NCBI GenBank assembly: GCA_964652975.1
Contig: CAZZCN010000084.1
Coordinates: 1 to 11,396 of the forward strand
Reading direction: 5' to 3'
Source of the DNA: CAZZCN01 sp964652975
GTDB lineage: Bacteria > Bacillota > Clostridia > Saccharofermentanales > UBA5734
Length of the DNA: 11,396 nt
Positions 5,411 to 11,396 of the stretch are shown here, one piece after another; position 1 is the stretch's first letter; every line of letters begins with the position of its first letter. The position numbers were made by a program, and so were the translations under genes. Under the pieces are notes generated by a model that saw only the letters and a program-made list of their open reading frames with translations, was not told where the DNA came from and did no database searches.

Positions 5411-6499
5411 TCAATAAGTTCCGAGTTCGATAACCTTATCGATATAAAATTTGAATGTTTCATAATCGACAGTCTTCGGGATTGAATGATCGCTGTGCGC
5501 CACAAACCCATATCCGTTTTTGACAATCGGAATTTTTGACTCCAATTCTTCGGTAATAATATCAAAATCATTTGTATATAGCTTACGAACATCAATTCCG
5601 CCCATCAATGCAATTTTGTCGCCATATTGCTTGTGAATTCTGAGCAAATCCATACCGGCCTTTATCTCAATAACTTGTAAGCAGTCGATTCCGGCTTCAA
5701 TCATGTATGGGAGAAGAGGTTCGACAAAACCACAAGAGTGCATTATTACCGGAAGCCCCACACTATGAGCATAATTAATTGTTTTAATATGTGCTGGCAT
5801 AATAAGTTCCTGATAAAGCTCAGGTGACATAAATGGCTTTCCCTTGAATCCCATATCCTCATAGTACCAGATACCGTCAGGGTATCCTTCCTGCTCGAAA
5901 AGAATCTTCTGCATCTCTATCGTCATATCTGAAAGAACTGTTACCATGTCCTCAATCCATTCAGGCTCCAACAGCATTCCCACAAGCATGTTTTCGTGTC
6001 CGCAGATCGGATGCATGAGTTCAAATACATTAACTCCGCCCCATACTAAAAATCTTCCTGCCTTGGCAGCTTGCTCCTTTGCAAGCCTATACTGCTCGAA
6101 ATTAATTCTTCTTAAGTCAAGCGGCTTTGTAAAATGCGGCTTGATATAATGCTCCCAGTCAGATTTTTCCTTCACCAGAAAATCCACATGCTCAGGGGTT
6201 GAGTCATGCAATTTATGCCTTCTCAGCAATGCGCCGTTTCCGTCCCTGGTGAGGACAGTCTCATCTGTTTCTCCTATAATCTCAGGAATAAAATCAAGAT
6301 CTGCTACGAAATTGAAAGCCCAGCAGCCTTGTATGTCAAGCCCAAAATGATCTTCGAGACATTCGCCCGGCTGTATTTTCCCCTTATCAATCCAATCACT
6401 ATGGGTATCAGACCAGAAATGCTCGAATAAACCGATTCGATCTACAGGCTGATGTTTTAAAATGTTGGTGATTCTCTCTTTGCCGGTCATTGCATTCAT
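5411..6499 (-). CDS. Uroporphyrinogen decarboxylase (URO-D)-superfamily protein, probably methyltransferase-like
   Basis: A 362-residue protein of the URO-D TIM-barrel superfamily, which includes HemE and the corrinoid/CoM methyltransferases MtaA, MtbA and CmuA. Visible landmarks are the opening MTGKERITNILKHQPVDRIG (4-23) typical of the non-HemE branch, a central MHSCG strand (253-257) resembling the zinc-binding His-x-Cys of MtaA-type enzymes, ALMGGID (297-303), and HSDHSIP (335-341) near the C-terminus. The HemE N-terminal substrate motif PVWxMRQAG is absent, so haem synthesis is unlikely. No corrinoid protein gene is present in the window, so substrate and reaction stay open. Start 6499 has GGAGGT 7 nt upstream. 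It diverges from an AraC regulator gene, its likely controller. Confidence 0.85.
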   Translation of the reverse strand: MNAMTGKERITNILKHQPVDRIGLFEHFWSDTHSDWIDKGKIQPGECLEDHFGLDIQGCWAFNFVADLDFIPEIIGETDETVLTRDGNGALLRRHKLHDSTPEHVDFLVKEKSDWEHYIKPHFTKPLDLRRINFEQYRLAKEQAAKAGRFLVWGGVNVFELMHPICGHENMLVGMLLEPEWIEDMVTVLSDMTIEMQKILFEQEGYPDGIWYYEDMGFKGKPFMSPELYQELIMPAHIKTINYAHSVGLPVIMHSCGFVEPLLPYMIEAGIDCLQVIEIKAGMDLLRIHKQYGDKIALMGGIDVRKLYTNDFDIITEELESKIPIVKNGYGFVAHSDHSIPKTVDYETFKFYIDKVIELGTY

Positions 6500-6549
6500 T
6501 TGACGTACCTCCGATTAAAATTTAAATTGACTAATTTTTATTATGTTTA

Positions 6550-6555
6550 ATTATA
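6550..6555 (-). promoter_or_regulatory. Candidate -10 box of the URO-D-like gene
   Basis: TATAAT on the minus strand (6555-6550), about 51 nt upstream of the start codon, with only a weak TTTCTT at the -35 position (17-bp spacing). The poor -35 fits a promoter that needs an activator, such as the divergent AraC protein. Confidence 0.45.
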
Positions 6556-6580
6556 AACCAGATTAACTATTTAAGAAATT

Positions 6581-6614
6581 AATATCCGATATTTTCATAT
6601 AAGCATCGGGTATT
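6581..6614. repeat. Inverted repeat, 10-bp stem
   Basis: AATATCCGAT and ATCGGGTATT pair over 10 positions with one G-U, around a 14-nt AT-rich loop. It lies 26 bp upstream of the candidate -10 of the URO-D-like gene, a position suited to an operator. Confidence 0.5.
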
Positions 6615-6622
6615 TATTCAGC

Positions 6623-6656
6623 TTACCACAAATATTGTTCTACAATATACAATATT
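6623..6656. promoter_or_regulatory. Candidate operator: TTACCACA followed by AATATTGT/ACAATATT dyad
   Basis: TTACCACA (6623-6630) abuts AATATTGT (6631-6638), which is complemented by ACAATATT (6649-6656). The same two blocks recur upstream of the SPFH gene at 7791-7829, where the minus-strand equivalent AATATTGTGGTAA is found. A shared regulator is suggested but not proven; the DNA is AT-rich, so chance similarity is possible. Confidence 0.4.
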
Positions 6657-6680
6657 TACACGAAGAACAAGTGATATAAA

Positions 6681-6732
6681 TTCCCCATCTAATTTTCTCG
6701 ATTTCGCTAACAAGGTAAATTAGAGGTGGGAA
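6681..6732. repeat. Long imperfect inverted repeat
   Basis: TTCCCCATCTAATTT at 6681-6695 is complementary, with one bulge and a mismatch, to AAATTAGAGGTGGGAA at 6717-6732 around a loop of about 20 nt. It has no T-tract. It may be an operator or part of a leader structure on either divergent transcript. Confidence 0.5.
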
Positions 6733-6819
6733 ACTTCTTGCTATATGAGTTTGAATTTTACTGAAAGCGGCTGCAAAAAACAATGCTTATTATTGCAATA
6801 TATTTGTCTGTAATTGATA

Positions 6820-6847
6820 TTGCAAAACTTTCGAGAAGTGATAATAT
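6820..6847 (+). promoter_or_regulatory. Candidate promoter of the AraC-family gene
   Basis: TTGCAA (6820-6825), a 16-bp spacer and TAATAT (6842-6847) preceded by TG one base upstream form an extended -10 promoter candidate. The leader to the start codon would be about 37 nt. Confidence 0.4.
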
Positions 6848-6890
6848 AAGATTGTATTCTTGATTATTTTGGACAAAAGGAGCCCTGCGA

Positions 6891-7712
6891 ATGTTAAGAT
6901 ATGAAAAAATCAAAAGCGTATCAGCCAATTCGATCACATATCCACCGGAAAGTACTTTTGGTCCAAGGATACAAACATTGGTCCAGCTGTTCTTTTTACA
7001 TAAAGGTGTTACAACAATCAATATTGATAGCGAAACTGTGAGCATGAAAGCCGGGGAGGCAATACTTCTCCTGCCAGACCATGTTGAATACTTTGTCTTT
7101 TCATCAAACTGTGAAACGGTGCATAGCTGGTTCCATATCGATTGTGTTAATTTGGAGGTTCTGTCGACTGTTCCATCCCAAGACAGGGTTATTACTATCA
7201 ATCAAACAATGCACGACATCATTCAAATCGCTTTGCGCGAAGAGATTATTGATAACAGTGAAAATCCCTTCCATATAAGCCTTTTAGCATCTGCGTTGAC
7301 ATTGGCTCTAGAATTAATGGAGAAGAATGAACATGCTAATTTTGATAATGTGCTGGTATCAGAAGTCAAAAAAATTGTTTACGAAAAATATCAAACCCAA
7401 CTGACACTTGAGGAAATTTCAAAATCTTTATCCTACTCGCAAGAACATATAATCAGAACTTTCAAGGCGAATACGAATATAACACCAATAAAATTTCTTT
7501 GGGACTATAGAAAAAAGGCAGCTATCTATCTGCTCGAAAACTCTGGGCTTGGCCTTTCCAACATATCAATGCAATGCGGTTTCGTGAGCTACTATCATTT
7601 CTGTAGACTAATAAAACAAGAGACGGGGCTGACACCGACTCAATTGAGAAAAGACACACTGATTCCAAAAGATAGAAATAGTAAAAACAATTTACCCAAA
7701 ATTCTGCCATGA
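6891..7712 (+). CDS. AraC/XylS-family transcriptional regulator
   Basis: A 273-residue regulator. The N-terminal half (about 15-90) has the pattern of an AraC-type cupin sensor, with the GEAILLLPDHVEYF strand pair (55-68) typical of these domains. The C-terminal DNA-binding domain (about 157-256) has a first helix-turn-helix at 171-193 (TLEEISKSLSYSQEHIIRTF) and a second at 220-243, ending in TGLTPTQLRK (246-254), which corresponds to the conserved G-x-(S/T)-P-x-x-(Y/F)R signature; here Leu replaces the usual aromatic residue. Start 6891 has AAAGGAG 8 nt upstream. Sugar-responsive regulators of this build usually control adjacent genes, so the divergent URO-D-like gene and perhaps the SPFH gene downstream are the likely targets. 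The ligand is unknown. Confidence 0.92.
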   Translation: MLRYEKIKSVSANSITYPPESTFGPRIQTLVQLFFLHKGVTTINIDSETVSMKAGEAILLLPDHVEYFVFSSNCETVHSWFHIDCVNLEVLSTVPSQDRVITINQTMHDIIQIALREEIIDNSENPFHISLLASALTLALELMEKNEHANFDNVLVSEVKKIVYEKYQTQLTLEEISKSLSYSQEHIIRTFKANTNITPIKFLWDYRKKAAIYLLENSGLGLSNISMQCGFVSYYHFCRLIKQETGLTPTQLRKDTLIPKDRNSKNNLPKILP

Positions 7713-7790
7713 AAATAATTCTATGTCTTATACTAATAAAAGAGCGCGAAAAAATTAAAAAATTCTAGAAAAACACCGAAATAATTTCAA

Positions 7791-7829
7791 AATATTGTGG
7801 TAAATTATATTTGTAAGATGTACAATATT
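7791..7829 (+). promoter_or_regulatory. Candidate regulatory/promoter segment of the SPFH gene
   Basis: AATATTGTGGTAA (7791-7803) is followed 17 bp later by TACAAT (7821-7826), a fair -10, with ACAATATT (7822-7829) overlapping it. No consensus -35 exists; the AATATTGTGGTAA block covers that place and resembles the block at 6623-6638. This layout would suit activator-dependent initiation. Confidence 0.35.
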
Positions 7830-7914
7830 CAAAGGATAAAGAGTGACAATAAGGTAGTGTAAAATATCCTATGAAAAACCAGTAAAAAAGCAACAAAAAG
7901 GGGAGGACGAGAAA

Positions 7915-10050
7915 ATGGGACCAGTATATATTGTAGGTGGTATTGTTTTATTTATTATTGCAGCATATCTTTTGATATTCAAGATATTCGGTCTGCGGAT
8001 AATTGGTTCCGACGAGGTTGGAGTCATTGAGAAATGGTGGAGCTTCAAAGGTTCACTTAAGAACTCGATTATTGCACTGAACGGCGAGGCGGGTTATACA
8101 CCTGACCTTTTGCGCGGAGGTATTCATTTCCGTTCTGTTCTAATGTATAAGATTCACAGGTATCCGTTGATAACGATTCCTCAAGGGCAGATTGCATATG
8201 TTTTTGCAAGAGACGGTAAGCCGCTGACTCCGATTCAGACGCTCGGTAAAGTGGTTGCCGAGGCAGTGAACTTTCAGGATGTACGCGGGTTTTTGACCAA
8301 TGGCGGACAACGTGGACCACAGAGAGGTATTTTGAGAGAAGGTACTTACGCAATCAATCTTGCACAGTTCATTGTTATTACTCCGGACAGTATCAAGAGC
8401 ATCGCCGGAACAAGAGAAGAACTTGCAATTATAAGCAGCATGCAGGAGACACTGCGTGCCCGTTACGCTTTCAGCCCTATTATAATAATGAGCAACACTG
8501 CCGAGCAGAGCGATATGATGGGTATTGTGACTGTTCATGACGGCACAACACTGCCACAAGGAGAGATTATAGCTCCTGATATGGGCGGAGATCACTCAAG
8601 CTTCCAGGATACCGAGAAATTTCTGGACCTAGGTGGCTTCAGAGGTAAACAGCTTCCGGTACTTACCGATGGTACATATTATATCAACCGTCTTTTTGCT
8701 ACAGTAGAGTTTCGTCCGAAGACAGTCGTTCCTATCGGATTTGTCGGAGTGGTTGTTTCGTTTTTTGGTGAAGAGGGAGTCGATACCACTGGTGACGACT
8801 ATAAACATGGTGAGCTTGTTGAGAAAGGCTGCAAAGGAGTTCAAGCAAAGCCTTTGATGCCAGGCAAATACGCTTTTAACACGGATGCCGGAAAGGTTGT
8901 TTTGGTTCCTACGACAAATATTATTTTAAAATGGAACAAGAACGAAACAGGCTCACATAAATACGACGAAAATCTCACTGAAGTAGATATAATCACCAAG
9001 GACGCATTCGAGCCAGCATTGCCGCTTTCCGTTGTAATGCATATCGACTACAAGCAGGCCCCATGGGTTATCCAGAGATTCGGTGATATAGGAATGCTCG
9101 TCAACCAATCACTTGATCCACTTGTAAGTGCATATTTCAAGGACGTTGCACAGACGAAAACACTCATACAGCTAATCCAGGAGCGTAGTGAAATCCGTGA
9201 GCGCGCGGTTGGTGAGATGAAACTGAAATTCGCCAAGTATAACCTGGAACTGGAGGAAGTCCTTATCGGTACTCCAAGATCCGAAACAGGAGATATCCAG
9301 ATAGAGAACATTCTAACTCAGCTGAGAGACCGTCAGATAGCCGAAGAGAAGAAAGTCACTTATCAAAAGCAGCAATCCGCCGCAGAAAGCGAGAAATCTC
9401 TGCGTGAAGCAGAAGCCGTCGCCCAGCAGCAGACACATCTTACAAACTCCAAAATTCAAATAGAAGTCGAGGCCAACAATGGTGCGGCTCTTGCACGTAA
9501 AGCAGAGCAGGAGGCAGGACAGATCATCGCCCTCGCCAAGGCAAATGCACAGAGAGTTACCATGGAAGGTGAAGCTCAGGGTTCTAAGGAAAAGTCGATC
9601 GGACTAGCTCGCGCAACCGCAATCGATGCACAGGTAAAAGCTTATGGTGGTTCACAATACCGTCTTATTCAAGAAGTTGTTGAGAAATTGTCCGATGCAA
9701 TCAAATCAGCTAATGTTGACATAGTACCTAAAACAGTTGTTAACATGGGTGGTCAGAATGATGCCGGCGGATCAAGTCCTAGCATAATGGACACTCTGCT
9801 AAAATTTATTACTATTGAGAAACTAGGGGTAGACCTGCAAGGTACCGCTATTTCTAAAGACAAGAAATCAACAGATTCAAAAGACGCAGGAATACCTGTA
9901 GTGAAAGCAGCAGATAAGTCTGCTGAAAAAGCCATGGATAAATCGACCGATATGGAAGCATCTAAGACAGTTGAAAACAAGACAGCAGATAAAGTAGAAA
10001 AAGCACCAGAAAATCCGATAGATAAAATCCCAGGAGACACAAAAAAATAG
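7915..10050 (+). CDS. Large flotillin-like SPFH/band 7 membrane protein
   Basis: A 711-residue protein of the SPFH (stomatin/prohibitin/flotillin/HflK) superfamily, which scaffolds membrane microdomains. An N-terminal hydrophobic segment (4-28) anchors it. Residues 60-335 contain repeats of a pattern FQDxxxFL..GG.RG.Q...L..GTY.IN, seen at 120-148 and 230-258, and a shorter MPGKYAFN relative at 315-322. The band 7 domain follows at about 265-460, then an Ala/Glu/Gln-rich coiled coil (about 420-575) like that of flotillins. The tail (645-711) is rich in Lys, Asp and Ala, with loosely repeated DKS/DKx units, and is probably disordered. It is clearly longer than Bacillus FloT (about 500 aa) because of the duplicated N-terminal part and the tail. 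Start 7915 has GGGGAGG 8 nt upstream. No NfeD-type partner gene is adjacent. Confidence 0.88.
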   Translation: MGPVYIVGGIVLFIIAAYLLIFKIFGLRIIGSDEVGVIEKWWSFKGSLKNSIIALNGEAGYTPDLLRGGIHFRSVLMYKIHRYPLITIPQGQIAYVFARDGKPLTPIQTLGKVVAEAVNFQDVRGFLTNGGQRGPQRGILREGTYAINLAQFIVITPDSIKSIAGTREELAIISSMQETLRARYAFSPIIIMSNTAEQSDMMGIVTVHDGTTLPQGEIIAPDMGGDHSSFQDTEKFLDLGGFRGKQLPVLTDGTYYINRLFATVEFRPKTVVPIGFVGVVVSFFGEEGVDTTGDDYKHGELVEKGCKGVQAKPLMPGKYAFNTDAGKVVLVPTTNIILKWNKNETGSHKYDENLTEVDIITKDAFEPALPLSVVMHIDYKQAPWVIQRFGDIGMLVNQSLDPLVSAYFKDVAQTKTLIQLIQERSEIRERAVGEMKLKFAKYNLELEEVLIGTPRSETGDIQIENILTQLRDRQIAEEKKVTYQKQQSAAESEKSLREAEAVAQQQTHLTNSKIQIEVEANNGAALARKAEQEAGQIIALAKANAQRVTMEGEAQGSKEKSIGLARATAIDAQVKAYGGSQYRLIQEVVEKLSDAIKSANVDIVPKTVVNMGGQNDAGGSSPSIMDTLLKFITIEKLGVDLQGTAISKDKKSTDSKDAGIPVVKAADKSAEKAMDKSTDMEASKTVENKTADKVEKAPENPIDKIPGDTKK

Positions 10051-10062
10051 AATCTAGAATAT

Positions 10063-10100
10063 ATAAAATGCCTGCTGTCAACCAGTGGGCATTTTATGTT
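10063..10100 (+). terminator. Rho-independent terminator of the SPFH gene
   Basis: ATAAAATGCC pairs with GGCATTTTAT (10063-10072 with 10088-10097), and the stem continues inwards through TGCTG/CAGTG with two G-U pairs to a 5-nt loop. The 3' arm is T-rich. It starts 13 nt after the stop codon. Confidence 0.8.
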
Positions 10101-10272
10101 TAATCAGCCAAATGGCAATACACAGAGAATATATATAAAAATAACGGAAAATAAAACGAAGGCAAAAGATAAAGTAATTAATGACATTTCAGACGTAAAC
10201 AGATAAAAGCAGAAAAGCTTGTAAATTAAACACACGCATATTCAATAAATATTTTATACGGAGGAACTTTAA

Positions 10273-11019
10273 ATGCTCAGGGATTTCAGCAAGGAAGAAT
10301 TTGACATTATTCTACAGGCAGGACAGTCAAACAGCGAAGGGTGCGGATTGGGGAAAGCGACGCAGCCGTTTGTACAGAGAGAGGACATTTTGTATTTCAA
10401 TAATGACTTCACAATAAGCATGGCTCAAGAGAGGGTCTGGGCAAATGATGTTGTAGCAGAATTTTCGCTGTCATTTTGCACCAGATACATAGAAGACAAC
10501 AGATTACAGAGCGGACGCAAACTGCTGGTTGTAAGAGCTGCTATCGGTGGAACAGGGTTTTTGGACAACAGATGGGGCATGAACGATGATCTCTTTCTAC
10601 GAATGATGGAAATGACTAAAACGGCGCTAGAACTTAATCCGAAGAACAAACTGGTTGCCTTTCTGTGGCACCAGGGTGAGACTGATGCATGCCTTAATGC
10701 AGACAAAGCGACTCATTTCAAAAATCTTTCGACCTTGATCAATGCGGTTAAAACTAAATTCAATAGCCCAAATCTTCCATTTATAGCAGGAGATTTTGTC
10801 AAACACTGGAAAATGGATAATATCGGAATTTGTACACCTGTAATTGACGCAATGAAGGAAGTTTGTGAAACTATCGGAAATGCCAAATTTGTGTATACAG
10901 ACGATCTGCAATCGAACGACCAGGTTTTACATAATGAGGATACAATACATTTTTGCAGAGAATCGATAAATGAACTGGGACTCAAGTATTACAAGGCATA
11001 TACAGAAATTATCAGCTAG
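10273..11019 (+). CDS. Sialate O-acetylesterase-like SGNH hydrolase (SASA family)
   Basis: A 248-residue carbohydrate-esterase-type protein. By family knowledge such enzymes remove O-acetyl groups from sialic acid or plant polysaccharides. Key blocks are in place: the nucleophile block AGQSNS (16-21, Ser19), AAIGGTGF (89-96) supplying the oxyanion-hole glycine, LWHQGETD (131-138), and DTIHF (223-227) giving the catalytic Asp223 and His226 as DxxH. There is no signal peptide, so it should act in the cytoplasm on imported substrates. Start 10273 has GGAGG 8 nt upstream. It follows the SPFH terminator by about 170 bp, so it is probably transcribed separately; the promoter could not be fixed. No sialic acid catabolic gene is visible, so the exact substrate is open. 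Confidence 0.88.
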   Translation: MLRDFSKEEFDIILQAGQSNSEGCGLGKATQPFVQREDILYFNNDFTISMAQERVWANDVVAEFSLSFCTRYIEDNRLQSGRKLLVVRAAIGGTGFLDNRWGMNDDLFLRMMEMTKTALELNPKNKLVAFLWHQGETDACLNADKATHFKNLSTLINAVKTKFNSPNLPFIAGDFVKHWKMDNIGICTPVIDAMKEVCETIGNAKFVYTDDLQSNDQVLHNEDTIHFCRESINELGLKYYKAYTEIIS

Positions 11020-11101
11020 ACATATAGGTGAAAAGTAAAAGTGAGATAAAACTAATATTATGCAGCAAAGCGACAGAACAGATTAATATAAATACCGATA
11101 A

Positions 11102-11137
11102 AAAATGACACTGAATAGAAATACTCAGTGTCATTTT
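11102..11137. terminator. Bidirectional rho-independent terminator
   Basis: A perfect 13-bp stem AAAATGACACTGA/TCAGTGTCATTTT with a 10-nt loop. It has an A-run on the 5' side and a T-run on the 3' side, so it can act in both directions. It lies between the esterase gene (plus) and the converging dehydrogenase gene (minus). Confidence 0.88.
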
Positions 11138-11237
11138 GATTGTCGAAACAGTAATATTAGTGGACTATTATTCGTTTTCAGTAAAATTCATAGTTATTCA
11201 TATATTTATAAAAGAACTATTTCAAAAAACTATGCAT

Positions 11238-11396
11238 TCACTGCTGCTTTTTACTTTGAGCTGCATAAGAAGCCTTTAATAATATCTTATCAGGCAGGAA
11301 TTTTGTGAAAAACCTTGCAAGCTTCATTGTAATACCCGGAACAATTATCATCTTCCGCTTAAACATCATTTTTACTGCATATTCAGCAACAAATTT
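11238..11396 (-). CDS. Short-chain dehydrogenase/reductase, C-terminal fragment (runs off window)
   Basis: The last 52 codons and a TGA stop (11240-11238) of a minus-strand gene whose start lies beyond the right edge. The peptide begins KFVAEYAVKMMFKRKMIIVP, followed by GITMKLARFFTKFLP. This resembles the C-terminal end of classical SDR proteins of the DltE/YqjQ type, where 'A..A...M.(R/K)GK..(V/I)PG' is followed by a hydrophobic basic helix ending in a short Lys/Gln tail. The Rossmann fold and catalytic Tyr-x-x-x-Lys are outside the window, so activity cannot be judged. Family assignment rests on this tail only. The gene converges with the esterase gene and shares its terminator. Confidence 0.7.
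   Translation of the reverse strand, partial: KFVAEYAVKMMFKRKMIIVPGITMKLARFFTKFLPDKILLKASYAAQSKKQQ

Larger units (their letters stand above)
6500..6890. other. Divergent regulatory region between URO-D-like and araC-type genes
   Basis: 391 bp without a gene. It holds a stem at 6581-6614, AATATTGT/ACAATATT dyads at 6631-6656, a larger stem at 6681-6732, and candidate promoters in both directions. This density of dyads fits operator sites for the AraC-family protein, but which of them are used cannot be told from sequence alone. Confidence 0.6.

Noticed and set aside
5411..6499. hemE (haem biosynthesis uroporphyrinogen decarboxylase)
   Set aside because: The HemE N-terminal substrate motif is absent and the HSCG metal-site-like strand points to the methyltransferase-like branch; no other haem genes are nearby.
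6758..7201. 147-codon minus-strand frame overlapping the AraC gene
   Set aside because: It lies antisense to the regulator's sensor domain, has no family match and no ribosome binding site.
8069..8595. Long minus-strand frames opposite the SPFH gene
   Set aside because: Antisense shadows of a clearly coding, well-initiated gene; no domain or ribosome binding site.

Overview
The window looks like chromosomal DNA of a low-GC, AT-rich Clostridia-type Firmicute. The evidence is Soj/Spo0J-type ParA and ParB, four perfect copies of the chromosomal parS palindrome TGTTTCACGTGAAACA, strong GGAGG-type ribosome binding sites, and two CCA-encoding tRNA-Ser genes. The genus cannot be named from the sequence.

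Left part (1-3954), read on the minus strand: parA (1768-2544), then parB (534-1472), then a near-consensus promoter driving tRNA-Ser(UGA) (305-395) and, after about 200 bp of repeats, tRNA-Ser(GCU) (5-95). The gap between the tRNAs holds two 23-nt, CCA-ended, tRNA-minihelix-like hairpins alternating with palindromes. Upstream of parA lies a gene-free tract of about 1.4 kb that appears to be the centromere region. It has three parS sites at exactly 103-bp spacing inside a perfect tandem duplication, a fourth parS inside a 36-bp palindrome, a parS half site in the putative parA promoter, and three 21-bp iteron-like repeats.

Middle part (3955-7712): an autoinhibited (class II-like) Fic-domain AMP-transferase gene on the minus strand, then about 660 bp without a convincing gene apart from a 68-nt imperfect hairpin. 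Next comes a uroporphyrinogen-decarboxylase-superfamily gene on the minus strand, diverging from an AraC-family regulator gene on the plus strand. The 391-bp divergent intergenic region carries several dyad elements, and one motif in it recurs upstream of the next gene.

Right part (7713-11396): a large (711 aa) flotillin/SPFH membrane protein with internal repeats and a Lys/Ala-rich tail, ending in a good terminator. It is followed by a cytoplasmic sialate O-acetylesterase-like SGNH hydrolase. A perfect 13-bp bidirectional terminator separates this from the C-terminal end of a short-chain dehydrogenase gene that enters from the right edge on the minus strand.

The par genes, parS sites and tRNA genes form a chromosome-maintenance block. 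The URO-D-like, AraC, SPFH and esterase genes look like an accessory metabolic or stress module, whose common purpose is not shown by the sequence. The most unusual material is non-coding: the duplicated parS array, the tRNA-end-like hairpins and the 21-bp repeats.
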